35,080 nt of DNA from an uncultured Burkholderiales bacterium (GCA_937944385.1 CALDYQ010000034.1:1-35080); one strand, 5' to 3'. Counted from the first letter of the stretch, positions 25,000 to 33,860 are shown. The notes: generated from the letters alone by a model not told the origin. A program made the numbers and translations.

Positions 25000-25493
25000 A
25001 CGTCCGCATTGGCACGGGATTCGATGTGCACGCGCTCGTTCCCGGCCGGCCGTGCATCCTGGGTGGCGTGCACATTCCCCACGAAAAGGGGCCGCTCGGA
25101 CATTCCGATGCAGATGTGCTCCTGCACGCCATCGCTGATGCGCTTTTGGGCGCGGCCGCGCTTGGCGACATCGGGATGCATTTCCCGGACACCGATCCGG
25201 CTTTCAAGGGGGCGGATTCGCGCATGCTGTTACGAACCGTGGTCAGTCGCTTGTTCGATGCCGGGTTTCGCATCGGCAACATCGATGCGACGGTCTTGGC
25301 CCAACGTCCTCGGCTGGCATCCCATGTGCCTGCGATGCGTCAGAACATTGCCGAGGATTGCGCCATCGCGCTCGACTGCGTGAGCATCAAGGCGACCACG
25401 ACCGAACGGCTCGGCTTCGTCGGGCGCGAGGAGGGCATCGCCGCCCAGGCGGTCGTCCTGATCCGCGGCGTGGCTGGCGCCGTCGACACGTAG
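24996..25493 (+). CDS. ispF: 2-C-methyl-D-erythritol 2,4-cyclodiphosphate synthase
   Basis: 165-residue homotrimeric MEP-pathway enzyme. Zinc ligands Asp10 and His12 lie in GFDVH and the third, His44, in [27 protein letters not shown]; the HSDADV loop (36-41) is intact. The C-terminal [25 protein letters not shown] is the substrate-binding signature. Length is standard. It overlaps ispD by 4 bp (ATGA). A TAGAAT box lies on its own stop codon and may start a separate thrB transcript. Confidence 0.98.
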   Translation: MNVRIGTGFDVHALVPGRPCILGGVHIPHEKGPLGHSDADVLLHAIADALLGAAALGDIGMHFPDTDPAFKGADSRMLLRTVVSRLFDAGFRIGNIDATVLAQRPRLASHVPAMRQNIAEDCAIALDCVSIKATTTERLGFVGREEGIAAQAVVLIRGVAGAVDT

Positions 25494-25496
25494 AAT
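25491..25496 (+). promoter_or_regulatory. Possible -10 box (TAGAAT) for thrB
   Basis: TAGAAT starts at the ispF stop codon. Transcription would begin near 25503 with a leader of about 90 nt before thrB. The leader contains CGGTGC/GCACCG (6-bp stem, 11-nt loop) and a 22-codon open frame (25556-25624) overlapping the thrB start; neither is clearly functional. Confidence 0.35.
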
Positions 25497-25592
25497 CGTT
25501 CGCACCACGAACCCAGCTACGGTGCGCCCTCTTGCGGCACCGTCAAAGAACCAAGATGACCGGCGGGACGTGGCCTTCCTCGACACCTCTGA

Positions 25593-26546
25593 ATGTCCGT
25601 CTTCACCTCCGTCCAACCCGCTGAAGCTGCGGCTTGGCTCCTCCGTTACAACGTCGGCGACTTGGTCAGCCTCACGCCGATCGGCAGCGGCATCGAGAAC
25701 ACGAACTACTTCCTGTCGACGACTGAGCGCGAGTTCGTCCTCACGCTCTATGAGCGTATTCCGGCCGAGGATCTTCCCTTTTACCTGAATCTCATGGCCC
25801 ATCTCGCGGCCCATGGTGTCGCCGTGCCGCGGCCGGAGCGGGACCGCACCGGGGGGCTCTTTTCGATGCTCAACGGCAAACCGGCTGGGTTGATCTCGCG
25901 GCTGGAGGGCGAGGCCGTGCTCAGGCCCGACGAGTCGCATTGCAGCGCGATCGGCGCCGAGCTCGCACGGCTGCACCTCGCGGGCCGGAGTTTCCGTTCC
26001 CGGCAGACCAACAAGCGGGGCCCAGGCTGGATGCTCGCGACTTCGCGCGCCGTGCGCCGCTTCCTGACCGACGAGCAGAATCAACTGATCGCAGACGAGC
26101 TTCGCTTCCAGCGGGAACGTCGGCAGACACGGCTCCCGATCGGCGCGATCCACGGCGATCTGTTCCGGGACAATGCGCTGTTCGCGGCGGGTGGGCTCAG
26201 CGGCGTGTTCGACTTCGGATTCGCGGCCACCGACGAGCTCGCCTACGACTTGGCCATCGCCGTCAACGACTGGTGCATTGATCTCGCCACCGGTGATCTC
26301 GACCCGCAACGCTTGCTGGCCATGCTCCGGGCCTATGTCGCGATACGACCCCTGACGGTGGCGGAGGCCGAAGCATGGCCCGCGCTCTTGCGGGCGGGCG
26401 CCCTTCGATTCTGGATCTCTCGCCTGTACGACTATCACTTGCCGAGGGCTGCCGAATTGAACATCCCGCATGATCCCGCGCACTTCGAACGCATCCTGCG
26501 CAGCCGGATCGCGCGCCCCGCGTACTGGCCGATGGGGATCGCGTGA
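25593..26546 (+). CDS. thrB: Homoserine kinase, ThrB2 (aminoglycoside-phosphotransferase fold)
   Basis: 317-residue kinase of the choline/aminoglycoside kinase fold, the form of homoserine kinase (TIGR00938 type) found in many alpha-, beta- and some gammaproteobacteria, unrelated to the GHMP-type ThrB of E. coli. It phosphorylates homoserine on the route to threonine. The N-terminus MSVFTSVQPAEAAAWLLRYNVGDLVSLTPIGSGIENTNYF is characteristic; the catalytic loop HGDLFRDN (187-194) and the metal-binding DFGF (207-210) are intact. No strong ribosome binding site is visible before the ATG. The stop codon overlaps the start of the next membrane-protein gene (TGATG). Confidence 0.94.
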   Translation: MSVFTSVQPAEAAAWLLRYNVGDLVSLTPIGSGIENTNYFLSTTEREFVLTLYERIPAEDLPFYLNLMAHLAAHGVAVPRPERDRTGGLFSMLNGKPAGLISRLEGEAVLRPDESHCSAIGAELARLHLAGRSFRSRQTNKRGPGWMLATSRAVRRFLTDEQNQLIADELRFQRERRQTRLPIGAIHGDLFRDNALFAAGGLSGVFDFGFAATDELAYDLAIAVNDWCIDLATGDLDPQRLLAMLRAYVAIRPLTVAEAEAWPALLRAGALRFWISRLYDYHLPRAAELNIPHDPAHFERILRSRIARPAYWPMGIA

Positions 26547-27313
26547 TGGGCATCCCTCCGGCCGCCATCGTCCCGGCGCGAGAGGGCGCGCAATGGGTCG
26601 CCGTCTCGCTTCGGATGTTCCGCCGCCAGTGGCTGCGCTACACCTCGATCGCCGCACTCTTCCTGCTCATCATGCAAGTGCTTTCCATGTTGACCGGCGG
26701 ACTGGCGGTCATGCTCCTGAAACCCATCCTGACCGTGGGTTTTTTGGCTGCGGCATGGCACCACGAGCGGGGTGAACCGCCGGAGCTGCAGCACCTGTTC
26801 GCCGGCTTCCGCTCCAACTGGAAGGCCCTTTTGCCGATGGGCGTCGTCTACCTGCTCGGTGTCATCTTTGCCGCGGCCATCGCGATGACCGTGGCTGGGG
26901 TGGATCTCGAGGCGCTCATGACCGGACAAGGGCCCACGCTCGGCGACCCGGGTGTCTCCGCCTTCATGCTCGTGACCATCGCACTCACCCTCCCCGTGAC
27001 TGCAGCGCTCTGGTTCGCCCCAGCCCTGGTGGTGTTTGCCGACGCGGGTTTCGCGGCTGCGATCCGTCATTCCTTCCAGGCCTGGCTGCGTAACGTGCCC
27101 GCCATGCTCGTCTACGGTCTCACGCTCATGGGTGGGCTGTTCCTAGTCGCGCTCGCGGTCTCGCCGCTACTCATCGTGCTCGGCGAAGGTCGGGCCACGC
27201 TGGTCATCATGCTCCTCGCCCTGCCGGTGACGGCCGTGCTCATGATCAGCGACTATGTCTCTTATCGGGCGGTCTTCCACCGCTTCGAGCAGGTGAAACC
27301 CAGCGGCGACTGA
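26546..27313 (+). CDS. BPSS1780-family membrane protein
   Basis: 255-residue integral membrane protein with about five or six predicted helices (for example YTSIAALFLLIMQVLSML, MGVVYLLGVIFAAAIAMTVAG, FMLVTIALTLPVTAALWFAPALVVF, MLVYGLTLMGGLFLVALAVSPLLIVLG, VIMLLALPVTAVLMIS). The N-terminal PAREGAQWVAVSLRMFRRQWLRY and the ALVVFADAGFAAAIRHSFQAWLRN segment fit the family known in betaproteobacteria as BPSS1780. Function is unknown. The ATG at 26546 overlaps the thrB stop and has GGGG at 8 nt spacing. It ends 12 bp from the convergent uvrD. Confidence 0.86.
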   Translation: MGIPPAAIVPAREGAQWVAVSLRMFRRQWLRYTSIAALFLLIMQVLSMLTGGLAVMLLKPILTVGFLAAAWHHERGEPPELQHLFAGFRSNWKALLPMGVVYLLGVIFAAAIAMTVAGVDLEALMTGQGPTLGDPGVSAFMLVTIALTLPVTAALWFAPALVVFADAGFAAAIRHSFQAWLRNVPAMLVYGLTLMGGLFLVALAVSPLLIVLGEGRATLVIMLLALPVTAVLMISDYVSYRAVFHRFEQVKPSGD

Positions 27314-27325
27314 GCCGCGGGCTCG

Positions 27326-29566
27326 TCACAGCGCCGTCAGCCGCGCGTATTCGAGTGCGAGCCGCTTCAGGCCGTGCTCGGCGAAGTTGACCTCCACCTG
27401 GGCGTTCTTGCCGCTGCCGTCGGCACTCACGATGACCCCGTACCCGAACTTCGCATGGTGGACCTGCTGCCCGATCCGAAAACCGATGTCGTCGCGCAGG
27501 CTGCCGCGAGACTGGCCTGACGACGGCTGACCGGAAAACCCTTCGCGAGCGTCGCGTCGCGTGGCATGCCACGCCGGCATCGGCTCGGCCGCCGAGAGTC
27601 CGCGCGGACGCGCCGACAGCCACTGCGTCAATGTGGGCGGGATCTCGTCGATGAAGCGAGAGGCGACGTTGTAGCGGGTCTGCCCGTGCAGCATGCGCAT
27701 CTGTGCGAAGGACAGGTGCAGGCGCTTTCTCGCCCGCGTGATGGCGACATACATGAGGCGGCGCTCTTCCTCGAGGCCGCTGTCACCGTCGTTGATGGCA
27801 TTTTCATGAGGGAATAGACCCTCCTCGAGGCCGGTGATGAACACGTAGTCGAATTCGAGCCCCTTGGCCGCGTGAACAGTCATCAGCTGTAGCGCGGCCC
27901 GGCCTTCGGCAGCCTGTGTGTCACCCGCCTCCAGCGCAGCGTGGGTCAGGAAGGCGTTGATCGGGTCGGCCGTCGTGCGCTCGCCGCTCGCGGATTCGTC
28001 GAGGATCACCACGCCGCCGGTTTCGCGTAGAAAGCCGTCGGCGGCAGCGACGAGTTCATCGAGGTTCTCGATTCGTTCCTGACCGTCCCTCTCGGCGATG
28101 TAATGGGCGCGTAACCCGCTCGCCTCGATCAGATGCCGCACCGCGTCCGGCAAGGCAAGCGGCGCGAGCGCGACACGCAGGCTTTCGATCACGGCGATGA
28201 ACTGCGCAAGTGCCGCCTGGGCCCGTCCGCCCAGCCCGCCCGCGCAGGCTGCCTGCCAAAGCGATGTTCCCTGGCCTTGGGCCAGGCGCTGCAGGTTTTC
28301 GACCGACTTTGTGCCAATGCCTCGTGGCGGGAAGTTGACCACGCGAAGAAAGGCGTTGTCGTCTTCGGGGTTCGCCACGAGTCGAAGATAGGCCATGGCG
28401 TGCTTGATCTCGGCACGCTCGAAGAAGCGCAAGCCCCCGTAGACGCGATAGGGGATGCGGGCGTTGAACAGCCCGTGCTCGAACAGACGGGACTGCGCAT
28501 TTGAACGGTAGAGGATCGCGATCTGGTCTGCGGGCACACCCTCGGCGAGCGCCGACTTGATGCTCTCGATCACGAACATCGCCTCGTCGCCGTCGGTAAG
28601 CCCCTGGAACAGACGGAGCGGCTCGCCATGGCCGCGATCGGTCCAGAGCTCCTTGCCCAGTCGGCCCGTGTTGTTGCGAATGAGCGCATTCGCCGCATCG
28701 AGGATGTTGCCGTGACTTCGGTAGTTCTGTTCGAGACGGATCAGCCGGACTGGGGCGAAGTCCTGCTCGAAGCGCTGCATGTTGGCCACCTTGGCGCCGC
28801 GGAAGGCATAGATGCTCTGGTCATCGTCGCCCACGGCCATGACGGCGCTGCCCCGCCCGGCGATCAGGCGCAGCCAGCGGTACTGCAGCGTGTTCGTGTC
28901 CTGGAACTCGTCGATCAGCAGGTGACGGAAGCGCGCGTTGTAGTGCTCGCGCAGCGTGTCATGGCGGGAGAGCACCTCGAAGGTGCGCAGGAGCAGTTCA
29001 GCAAAATCGACCACGCCCTCGCGCTGGCACGCGTCGTCGTAGAGCCGGTAGATCTCGACTTGCCGCCGGGTGTAGTCGTCGAAGGCATCCACCGCGTCAG
29101 GTCGCAGACCCTCCTCCTTCGCCGAGGCGATGAACCAGGCGCATTGCTTGGCAGGAAACTTGTCCTCGTCGATGTTGTGGGCCTTGAGCAGGCGCTTGAC
29201 GAGGGCGACCTGCTCCTGCGTGTCGAGGATCGCGAACGACTCGGGCAGTCGTGCCTCGCGCCAGTGCAGGCGCAGAAAGCGGTTGCACAGGCCGTGGAAG
29301 GTGCCGATCCACATGGCGCGTGTGTTGATCGGCACCATCGCGGCGAGCCGCGTTTGCATCTCGCGGGCCGCCTTGTTGGTGAACGTGACGGCCAGGATGC
29401 CCTGAGGCGAGACCTGGCCGGTCGAGAGCAGCCAGGCGATGCGCGTCGTGAGCACGCGCGTCTTTCCCGAGCCGGCGCCGGCAAGGACCAGGGCGGAAAC
29501 ATTCGGGAGCGTGACGGCCGTGCGCTGGGGCTCGTTGAGGCTCGAAAGCAGGTCGGTTGCGGACAT
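27326..29566 (-). CDS. uvrD: UvrD/Rep-type DNA helicase
   Basis: 746-residue superfamily 1A 3'-5' helicase. Motif I LAGAGSGKTRVL (29-40), Ia VTFTNKAAREM, II DEFQDTN, III GDDDQSIYAFRGA, IV RLEQNYRSHGNIL, V LMTVHAAKGLEFDYVFITGLEEGLFP and VI EEERRLMYVAITRARKRL are all present. The C-terminal Tudor-like segment (IGQQVHHAKFGYGVIVSADGSGKNAQVEVNF) is typical of UvrD/PcrA and is used to bind RNA polymerase or other partners. Length is slightly above E. coli UvrD (720). Roles: nucleotide excision and mismatch repair, and removal of RecA. TACAAT ends 6 nt before the ATG, so the transcript is probably leaderless. No LexA box was seen. Confidence 0.96.
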   Translation of the reverse strand: MSATDLLSSLNEPQRTAVTLPNVSALVLAGAGSGKTRVLTTRIAWLLSTGQVSPQGILAVTFTNKAAREMQTRLAAMVPINTRAMWIGTFHGLCNRFLRLHWREARLPESFAILDTQEQVALVKRLLKAHNIDEDKFPAKQCAWFIASAKEEGLRPDAVDAFDDYTRRQVEIYRLYDDACQREGVVDFAELLLRTFEVLSRHDTLREHYNARFRHLLIDEFQDTNTLQYRWLRLIAGRGSAVMAVGDDDQSIYAFRGAKVANMQRFEQDFAPVRLIRLEQNYRSHGNILDAANALIRNNTGRLGKELWTDRGHGEPLRLFQGLTDGDEAMFVIESIKSALAEGVPADQIAILYRSNAQSRLFEHGLFNARIPYRVYGGLRFFERAEIKHAMAYLRLVANPEDDNAFLRVVNFPPRGIGTKSVENLQRLAQGQGTSLWQAACAGGLGGRAQAALAQFIAVIESLRVALAPLALPDAVRHLIEASGLRAHYIAERDGQERIENLDELVAAADGFLRETGGVVILDESASGERTTADPINAFLTHAALEAGDTQAAEGRAALQLMTVHAAKGLEFDYVFITGLEEGLFPHENAINDGDSGLEEERRLMYVAITRARKRLHLSFAQMRMLHGQTRYNVASRFIDEIPPTLTQWLSARPRGLSAAEPMPAWHATRRDAREGFSGQPSSGQSRGSLRDDIGFRIGQQVHHAKFGYGVIVSADGSGKNAQVEVNFAEHGLKRLALEYARLTAL

Positions 29567-29572
29567 TACGGG

Positions 29573-29578
29573 ATTGTA
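29573..29578 (-). promoter_or_regulatory. -10 box (TACAAT) of uvrD, leaderless type
   Basis: TACAAT on the minus strand ends 6 nt before the ATG at 29566, so RNA synthesis would start at or beside the start codon. There is no Shine-Dalgarno sequence. Confidence 0.5.
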
Positions 29579-29614
29579 GGAACCGCACGCCCGTTGGGCG
29601 GTCTGGGCTCGAGC

Positions 29615-29644
29615 GGCAGGTCACAAGCCTTGACACGACCTGCC
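29615..29644. promoter_or_regulatory. Operator-like inverted repeat next to the argA -10 box
   Basis: GGCAGGTC (29615-29622) and GACCTGCC (29637-29644) are perfect 8-bp arms 22 bp apart (start to start), two helical turns. The right arm touches the argA -10 box, and TTGACA lies in the spacer but too close to the -10 to be its -35. This is a good position for a repressor site. Confidence 0.6.
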
Positions 29645-29650
29645 TACAAT
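29645..29650 (+). promoter_or_regulatory. -10 box (TACAAT) of argA, leaderless type
   Basis: TACAAT ends 8 nt before the argA ATG at 29659; no Shine-Dalgarno is visible between them. The surrounding CTACAATCCC is identical on the uvrD side. Confidence 0.5.
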
Positions 29651-29658
29651 CCCCGCCC

Positions 29659-31002
29659 ATGGTGCCTTCTTCCGCCCCGGCCACGAACGGGACCAACGAG
29701 CTCTCGGCCTTCGTGCCCACGTTCCGTGCCTCGGCACCCTACATCCATGCCTTTCGCGGCAAGACGTTCGTGGTGGCCTTTGGCGGTGAGGTGGTGGCCG
29801 ATCCAACCTTCCCGAACTTCATCGCCGATCTCAACCTGCTCGCGAGCCTCGGCATCCGGCTCGTGCTCGTGCACGGCTCGCGACCGCAGGTGGAAAAACT
29901 GCTCGCCCAACGCGGAATGGAAAGTCGGCTGCATCGCGGCGTGCGCATCACCGAAGAGCATCAACTGGGCAGCGTGATTGGCGCCACCGCCCGTGCCCGC
30001 GCCCGCATCGAGGCGGCGCTCTCGCGTGCGCCCCGGACGGGGTCGGTGGCGCCGATGCGCAACCGCGTCACCGGCGGCAACTTCATCGTGGCCAAGCCGC
30101 TCGGCGTGATCGACGGCGTGGACATGAAGTACAGCGGCGAAGTTCGCCGCATCGACGCCGATGCGATCACCGACTGTCTGCACGAGGGCGACATCGTCCT
30201 CATGTCCACTCTCGGCTACTCGCCCTCGGGGGACACCTTCAACCTGACCGTCGAGGAGGTGGCCACGCAGACGGCGATCGCGCTCAAGGCCACGAAGCTC
30301 ATCTTCCTGCTCGACACGCCGGGAGTGCTCGACGAGGGCGGGGAGGTGATCTCGACGCTCTACACACGCGAGGCCTCGGCCATCGCGCAGCGCGCACCAC
30401 AAGCCTCCGACGTGCAGCTCTTCCTTTCGGCGGCGGTCCGCGCGTGTGAGCGGGGCGTGTCGCGGGCCCACCTGATCGGCCGTCACATCGACGGCGCGAT
30501 CCTCCAAGAGCTGTTCACCCGCGATGGCGTAGGCACGATGATCTCAGTGGACAGCCTGGACAATCTGCGCCCGGCCACGATCGACGATGTGGGCGCGCTC
30601 TTGTCGCTGATCGAGCCGCTCGAACGTCAGGGTATCCTCGTGCCGCGGCCTCGCGCACTCATCGAGCGCGAGATCGAGCGCTTCTTCCTCGCGGAGCACG
30701 ACGGGCAGGTGATTGGGTGCGCCGCACTCTATCCCTTCCCGGAGGCCGACAAAGCTGAGCTGGCCTGTCTTGCCGTCAACCCCGACTACCGTCGAGAAGG
30801 CTACGGTGAGCGACTCATGCACGCGGTGGAGAAGGCCGCCCGGGCCCAGGGCATCAGCACGCTGTTCGTCCTGACCACACGAACGGCGCAGTGGTTCACC
30901 GAGCGCGGCTTCGAACCGGCTTCCGTGACGGATCTTCCGGAAAAGAAGCAGGCGCTCTACAACTACGAACGCGCGTCGCACGTCTACATCAAACGTTTGT
31001 AG
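29659..31002 (+). CDS. argA: Amino-acid N-acetyltransferase (N-acetylglutamate synthase)
   Basis: 447-residue ArgA, first step of arginine synthesis (acetyl-CoA + glutamate). An amino-acid-kinase-like regulatory domain (about 15-290: HAFRGKTFVVAFGGEVVAD, LVLVHGSRPQV, KLIFLLDTPGVLDEGGEVIS) is fused to a GNAT domain (about 310-447: LRPATIDDVGALLSLIEPLE, AELACLAVNPDYRREGYGERLM, FVLTTRTAQWFTERGFEPA). This arrangement and length match classical ArgA. The ATG at 29659 is the first that fits; an upstream in-frame start would overlap the divergent promoter. In this family arginine inhibits the enzyme through the kinase-like domain. It heads a plus-strand run with yggX, a peroxidase-related gene and lolCD. 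Confidence 0.96.
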   Translation: MVPSSAPATNGTNELSAFVPTFRASAPYIHAFRGKTFVVAFGGEVVADPTFPNFIADLNLLASLGIRLVLVHGSRPQVEKLLAQRGMESRLHRGVRITEEHQLGSVIGATARARARIEAALSRAPRTGSVAPMRNRVTGGNFIVAKPLGVIDGVDMKYSGEVRRIDADAITDCLHEGDIVLMSTLGYSPSGDTFNLTVEEVATQTAIALKATKLIFLLDTPGVLDEGGEVISTLYTREASAIAQRAPQASDVQLFLSAAVRACERGVSRAHLIGRHIDGAILQELFTRDGVGTMISVDSLDNLRPATIDDVGALLSLIEPLERQGILVPRPRALIEREIERFFLAEHDGQVIGCAALYPFPEADKAELACLAVNPDYRREGYGERLMHAVEKAARAQGISTLFVLTTRTAQWFTERGFEPASVTDLPEKKQALYNYERASHVYIKRL

Positions 31003-31044
31003 ACACCGGCAGCGGTCGGCAGGCATTCATCGAGGAGTCAACGT

Positions 31045-31326
31045 ATGGCGCGCATGGTTCACTGCATCAAGCTCGGTCGTGAGGCCGAAGGGCTCGACTT
31101 CCCGCCCTATCCGGGCGAGCTCGGGCGACGCATCTACGAGAACGTGAGCAAGGAGGCATGGGCCGGCTGGATCCGCCACCAGACCATGCTCATCAACGAA
31201 AACCGGCTCGGGCTCGCCGACCCGCGAGCGCGCAAGTACCTCGCCGAACAGATGGAGAAGTATTTCTTCACCGGCGGTGCCGAGACCGCGAGCGGGTACG
31301 TGCCGCCGGCCAACGAGGATCGCTGA
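31045..31326 (+). CDS. yggX: Oxidative damage protection protein (YggX family, probable Fe(2+) trafficking)
   Basis: 93-residue small protein. [55 protein letters not shown] is the family consensus, with the conserved Cys7. In enterobacteria YggX protects Fe-S enzymes from superoxide and lowers free-iron damage. A GAGGAG ribosome binding site precedes the ATG. It is 42 bp after argA and 2 bp before a peroxidase-related gene, a fitting oxidative-stress pair. Confidence 0.97.
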   Translation: MARMVHCIKLGREAEGLDFPPYPGELGRRIYENVSKEAWAGWIRHQTMLINENRLGLADPRARKYLAEQMEKYFFTGGAETASGYVPPANEDR

Positions 31327-31328
31327 GG

Positions 31329-31931
31329 ATGGACCCGCGGCCGATCTCGCGCTTTCCGGTGCCTGAACTCACTGCCGTGCCGGAGGACATCCGGGGGCGG
31401 ATGCTCGAGGTGCAGGCAAAGGCCGGCTTCATCCCGAACGTGTTTCTCGCCCTGGCCCATCGGCCAGACGAGTGCCGAGCCTTCTTCGCTTATCACGATG
31501 CGCTCATGCTGCGCGAGAGCCCGATGCTCGGCAAGACCGAGCGCGAGATGATCGTTGTGGCGACTTCCGCAAAGAATGATTGCCTGTACTGCGTGGTCGC
31601 CCACGGAGCGATTTTGAGGATCTACAGCAAGAATCCGCGGCTCGCAGACCAGGTGGCGGTCAATCCAAAGAAGGCCGAAGTGACACCTGCGCAGGCGGCG
31701 ATGCTCGACTTCGCGATCAAGATGTGCGTTGACTCCGGGCGCGTGGACGAGGCGGATTTCGAGCGACTTCGTTCGCATGGCTTCACGGAAGACGACATCT
31801 GGGACATCGGTGCCATCACCGCGTTCTTCGGCATGAGCAATCGGCTCGCGAACATGGCGAGCCTGCTGCCCAATGACGAGTTCTATTTGATGGGGCGTGT
31901 ACCACGCGCCGCCAAGGCACCAGCGCAGTGA
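31329..31931 (+). CDS. Peroxidase-related enzyme (carboxymuconolactone decarboxylase/AhpD-like)
   Basis: 200-residue all-helical protein of the AhpD-like superfamily (uncharacterised peroxidase-related family, TIGR01926 type). The redox motif CLYCVVAHG has Cys85, Cys88 and His92, as in AhpD, where the Cys pair reduces peroxides or peroxiredoxin partners. Preceding TKEREMIV-like text (GKTEREMIVVATSAKND) is the family pattern. The start ATG at 31329 is 2 bp after the yggX stop. The stop overlaps the GTG of lolC. Role in oxidative defence is inferred from family and neighbour. Confidence 0.9.
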   Translation: MDPRPISRFPVPELTAVPEDIRGRMLEVQAKAGFIPNVFLALAHRPDECRAFFAYHDALMLRESPMLGKTEREMIVVATSAKNDCLYCVVAHGAILRIYSKNPRLADQVAVNPKKAEVTPAQAAMLDFAIKMCVDSGRVDEADFERLRSHGFTEDDIWDIGAITAFFGMSNRLANMASLLPNDEFYLMGRVPRAAKAPAQ

Positions 31932-33172
31932 TCGGCTTCGAGACCGAGCTCGGTCTGCGCTTCGTCCGGGCCCGCCGACGCAACGGCTTCATCTCGTTCA
32001 TCTCGTCGGTGTCGATGCTCGGTATTGCCTTGGGCGTGGCTGCGCTCATCATCGTGCTCTCCGTGATGAACGGGTTCCAGAGTGAACTGCGCACGCGGAT
32101 GCTCGCCGCGACGGCGCACGTCGAGGTCAAGGGGTTCGATGCACCGCTCAACGACTGGCAGGCCGTGGATCGCCTGCTTCGCCAGCATCCGGAAGTGCGG
32201 GCCACGGCGCCCTACGTCCAGGTGGAAGGGCTCTGGGTCAATGGGGATGTGAACAAGCCGTCGCTCGTGCGTGGCATCCTGCCCGAAGCCGAGGAGGCGA
32301 TCTCCACGCTCCACCGGCACATGAAGGTGGGCCGCGCGAGTGATCTGAGGCCCGGCGAGTGGGGGGTGATCCTCGGCATCGACCTTGCACGGGGTCTGGG
32401 CGTGCGGGTCGGGGAGAAGGTGGCGCTCGTCACGCCGCAGGGTACGGTGACGCCTGCGGGTTCGGTGCCGCGCGTGAAGAGCTTCACGGTCGTGGGGCTG
32501 TTCGAACTCGGCTGGATCGAGGCCGACAGCCGGGTCGCTCTCATTCACATGCAGGACGCTCAGCGGCTATACCAACTCGGAGATGCCGTGACCGGCTTGC
32601 GCGTGACGCTCCTGGATCTGATGCAGGCACGCGCCGTGGCGAGCCAATGGGTCAGCAGCCTCCCTGCCGGGCTTGGGGTTTCGGACTGGACGCAGCAGAA
32701 CGCGAATTTCTTCAAGGCGGTCGAACTCGAAAAGCGCGTGATGTGGATCATTCTCACGCTCATCGTCGCGGTGGCCGCTTTCAACCTCGTGAGCACGCTG
32801 GTCATGGTGGTCACTGACAAGGAGGCCGACATCGCGATCCTGCGCACGCTGGGCGCGTCGGCCGGCAGTGTCATGCAGGTGTTCTTCGTGCAGGGCATGG
32901 TGATTGGGCTCATCGGCACAGCGCTCGGGGTGGTGCTCGGGCTCGTGATCGCGCTCAATCTCGATCACGTGGTGGGCGCGATCGAGTCGGTCTTCAATGT
33001 CACCTTCATCGACAAGACGGTCTACCTCATCACCGAGCTGCCTTCGAAGGTCCTTGTGAGCGACGTGGCGGCCATCGTGGGCACGAGCATCCTGCTCTCG
33101 CTGCTCGCCACGCTCTACCCGAGTTGGCGGGCGAGTCGCCTCAATCCCGCCGAGGCGCTGCGCTATGAGTGA
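31928..33172 (+). CDS. lolC: Lipoprotein-releasing ABC transporter permease LolC/E
   Basis: 414-residue inner-membrane subunit of the Lol machine, which extracts outer-membrane lipoproteins from the inner membrane and hands them to LolA. Topology is the MacB/FtsX type: one helix near the N-terminus (FISFISSVSMLGIALGVAALIIVLSVMNGF), a large periplasmic domain (about 50-265), then three helices (IILTLIVAVAAFNLVSTLVMVV; FVQGMVIGLIGTALGVVLGLVIAL; VAAIVGTSILLSLLATLYPSW). The FtsX-type ending ASRLNPAEALRYE is intact. It starts with GTG at 31928, overlapping the previous stop (GTGA), and overlaps lolD by 8 bp. No separate lolE is present, so a homodimer is expected. Confidence 0.95.
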   Translation: MIGFETELGLRFVRARRRNGFISFISSVSMLGIALGVAALIIVLSVMNGFQSELRTRMLAATAHVEVKGFDAPLNDWQAVDRLLRQHPEVRATAPYVQVEGLWVNGDVNKPSLVRGILPEAEEAISTLHRHMKVGRASDLRPGEWGVILGIDLARGLGVRVGEKVALVTPQGTVTPAGSVPRVKSFTVVGLFELGWIEADSRVALIHMQDAQRLYQLGDAVTGLRVTLLDLMQARAVASQWVSSLPAGLGVSDWTQQNANFFKAVELEKRVMWIILTLIVAVAAFNLVSTLVMVVTDKEADIAILRTLGASAGSVMQVFFVQGMVIGLIGTALGVVLGLVIALNLDHVVGAIESVFNVTFIDKTVYLITELPSKVLVSDVAAIVGTSILLSLLATLYPSWRASRLNPAEALRYE

Positions 33173-33860
33173 GCGGGGCTCGACAGCTGCCGTGATCGAG
33201 GCATCGAACCTCGGCAAGACCTATCGCAGCGGCGAGATCGAGGTGACCGCGCTCACGGGGGTGAGTCTTACTGTGGCGCGTGGGGAGACGCTCGCGATCG
33301 TCGGTGCTTCAGGTTCGGGCAAGAGCACGCTCTTGCATCTCCTGGGCGGACTCGACGTGCCGACCGAAGGCGAGGTGCGACTCCTCGGGCAGCCGCTCGC
33401 ACGGCTCTCCGACCGGGCCCGTAGCGCCTTGCGCAACCAGGCGCTCGGCTTTGTCTATCAGTTCCACCACCTGCTCGCCGAGCTCACCGCGGCCGAGAAC
33501 GTGGCCTTGGGCTTGCGGATTCGCCGTATGGACAAGGGCGAGGCGCTCGCGCGCGCCGCCCGGCTGCTCGAGCAGGTGGGCCTGGGCGGGCGCATCCGGC
33601 ATCGCCCCGGCGAGCTGTCCGGCGGCGAGCGTCAACGCGTGGCCATCGGCCGGGCGCTCGCGACCGACCCGGTGTGCATCCTTGCCGATGAGCCGACAGG
33701 CAATCTCGACCGGGAGAACGGCGAGCGCGTCTTTGACTTGCTGGTCGAGACGGCCCGTTCGCGGGGGACGGCACTCGTGATCGTCACGCACGACGAGTCG
33801 CTCGCGGCGCGCTGTGATCGCCGCATCACCCTCGACTCGGGGCGGTTGAATCTCCCTTGA
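33165..33860 (+). CDS. lolD: Lipoprotein-releasing ABC transporter ATP-binding protein LolD
   Basis: 231-residue ATPase energising lipoprotein release. Walker A GASGSGKST (47-55), Q-loop region LGFVYQFHHLLAELTAAENV (the HHLL pattern is typical of LolD), signature LSGGERQRVAIGRAL, Walker B CILADEPTGNLD, and the H-loop VTHDESLA are all in place. The start overlaps the lolC 3' end by 8 bp. The 3' end overlaps the convergent PAS gene by 35 bp. Confidence 0.97.
   Translation: MSERGSTAAVIEASNLGKTYRSGEIEVTALTGVSLTVARGETLAIVGASGSGKSTLLHLLGGLDVPTEGEVRLLGQPLARLSDRARSALRNQALGFVYQFHHLLAELTAAENVALGLRIRRMDKGEALARAARLLEQVGLGGRIRHRPGELSGGERQRVAIGRALATDPVCILADEPTGNLDRENGERVFDLLVETARSRGTALVIVTHDESLAARCDRRITLDSGRLNLP

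Noticed and set aside
29630-29650. TTGACA followed by TACAAT as a consensus promoter for argA
   Set aside because: The two hexamers are only 9 bp apart, far short of the 16-18 bp needed, so only the -10 box is kept.
28628-29977. 449-codon plus-strand open frame spanning uvrD and argA
   Set aside because: Antisense to uvrD and out of frame with argA; only the two real genes show family motifs.
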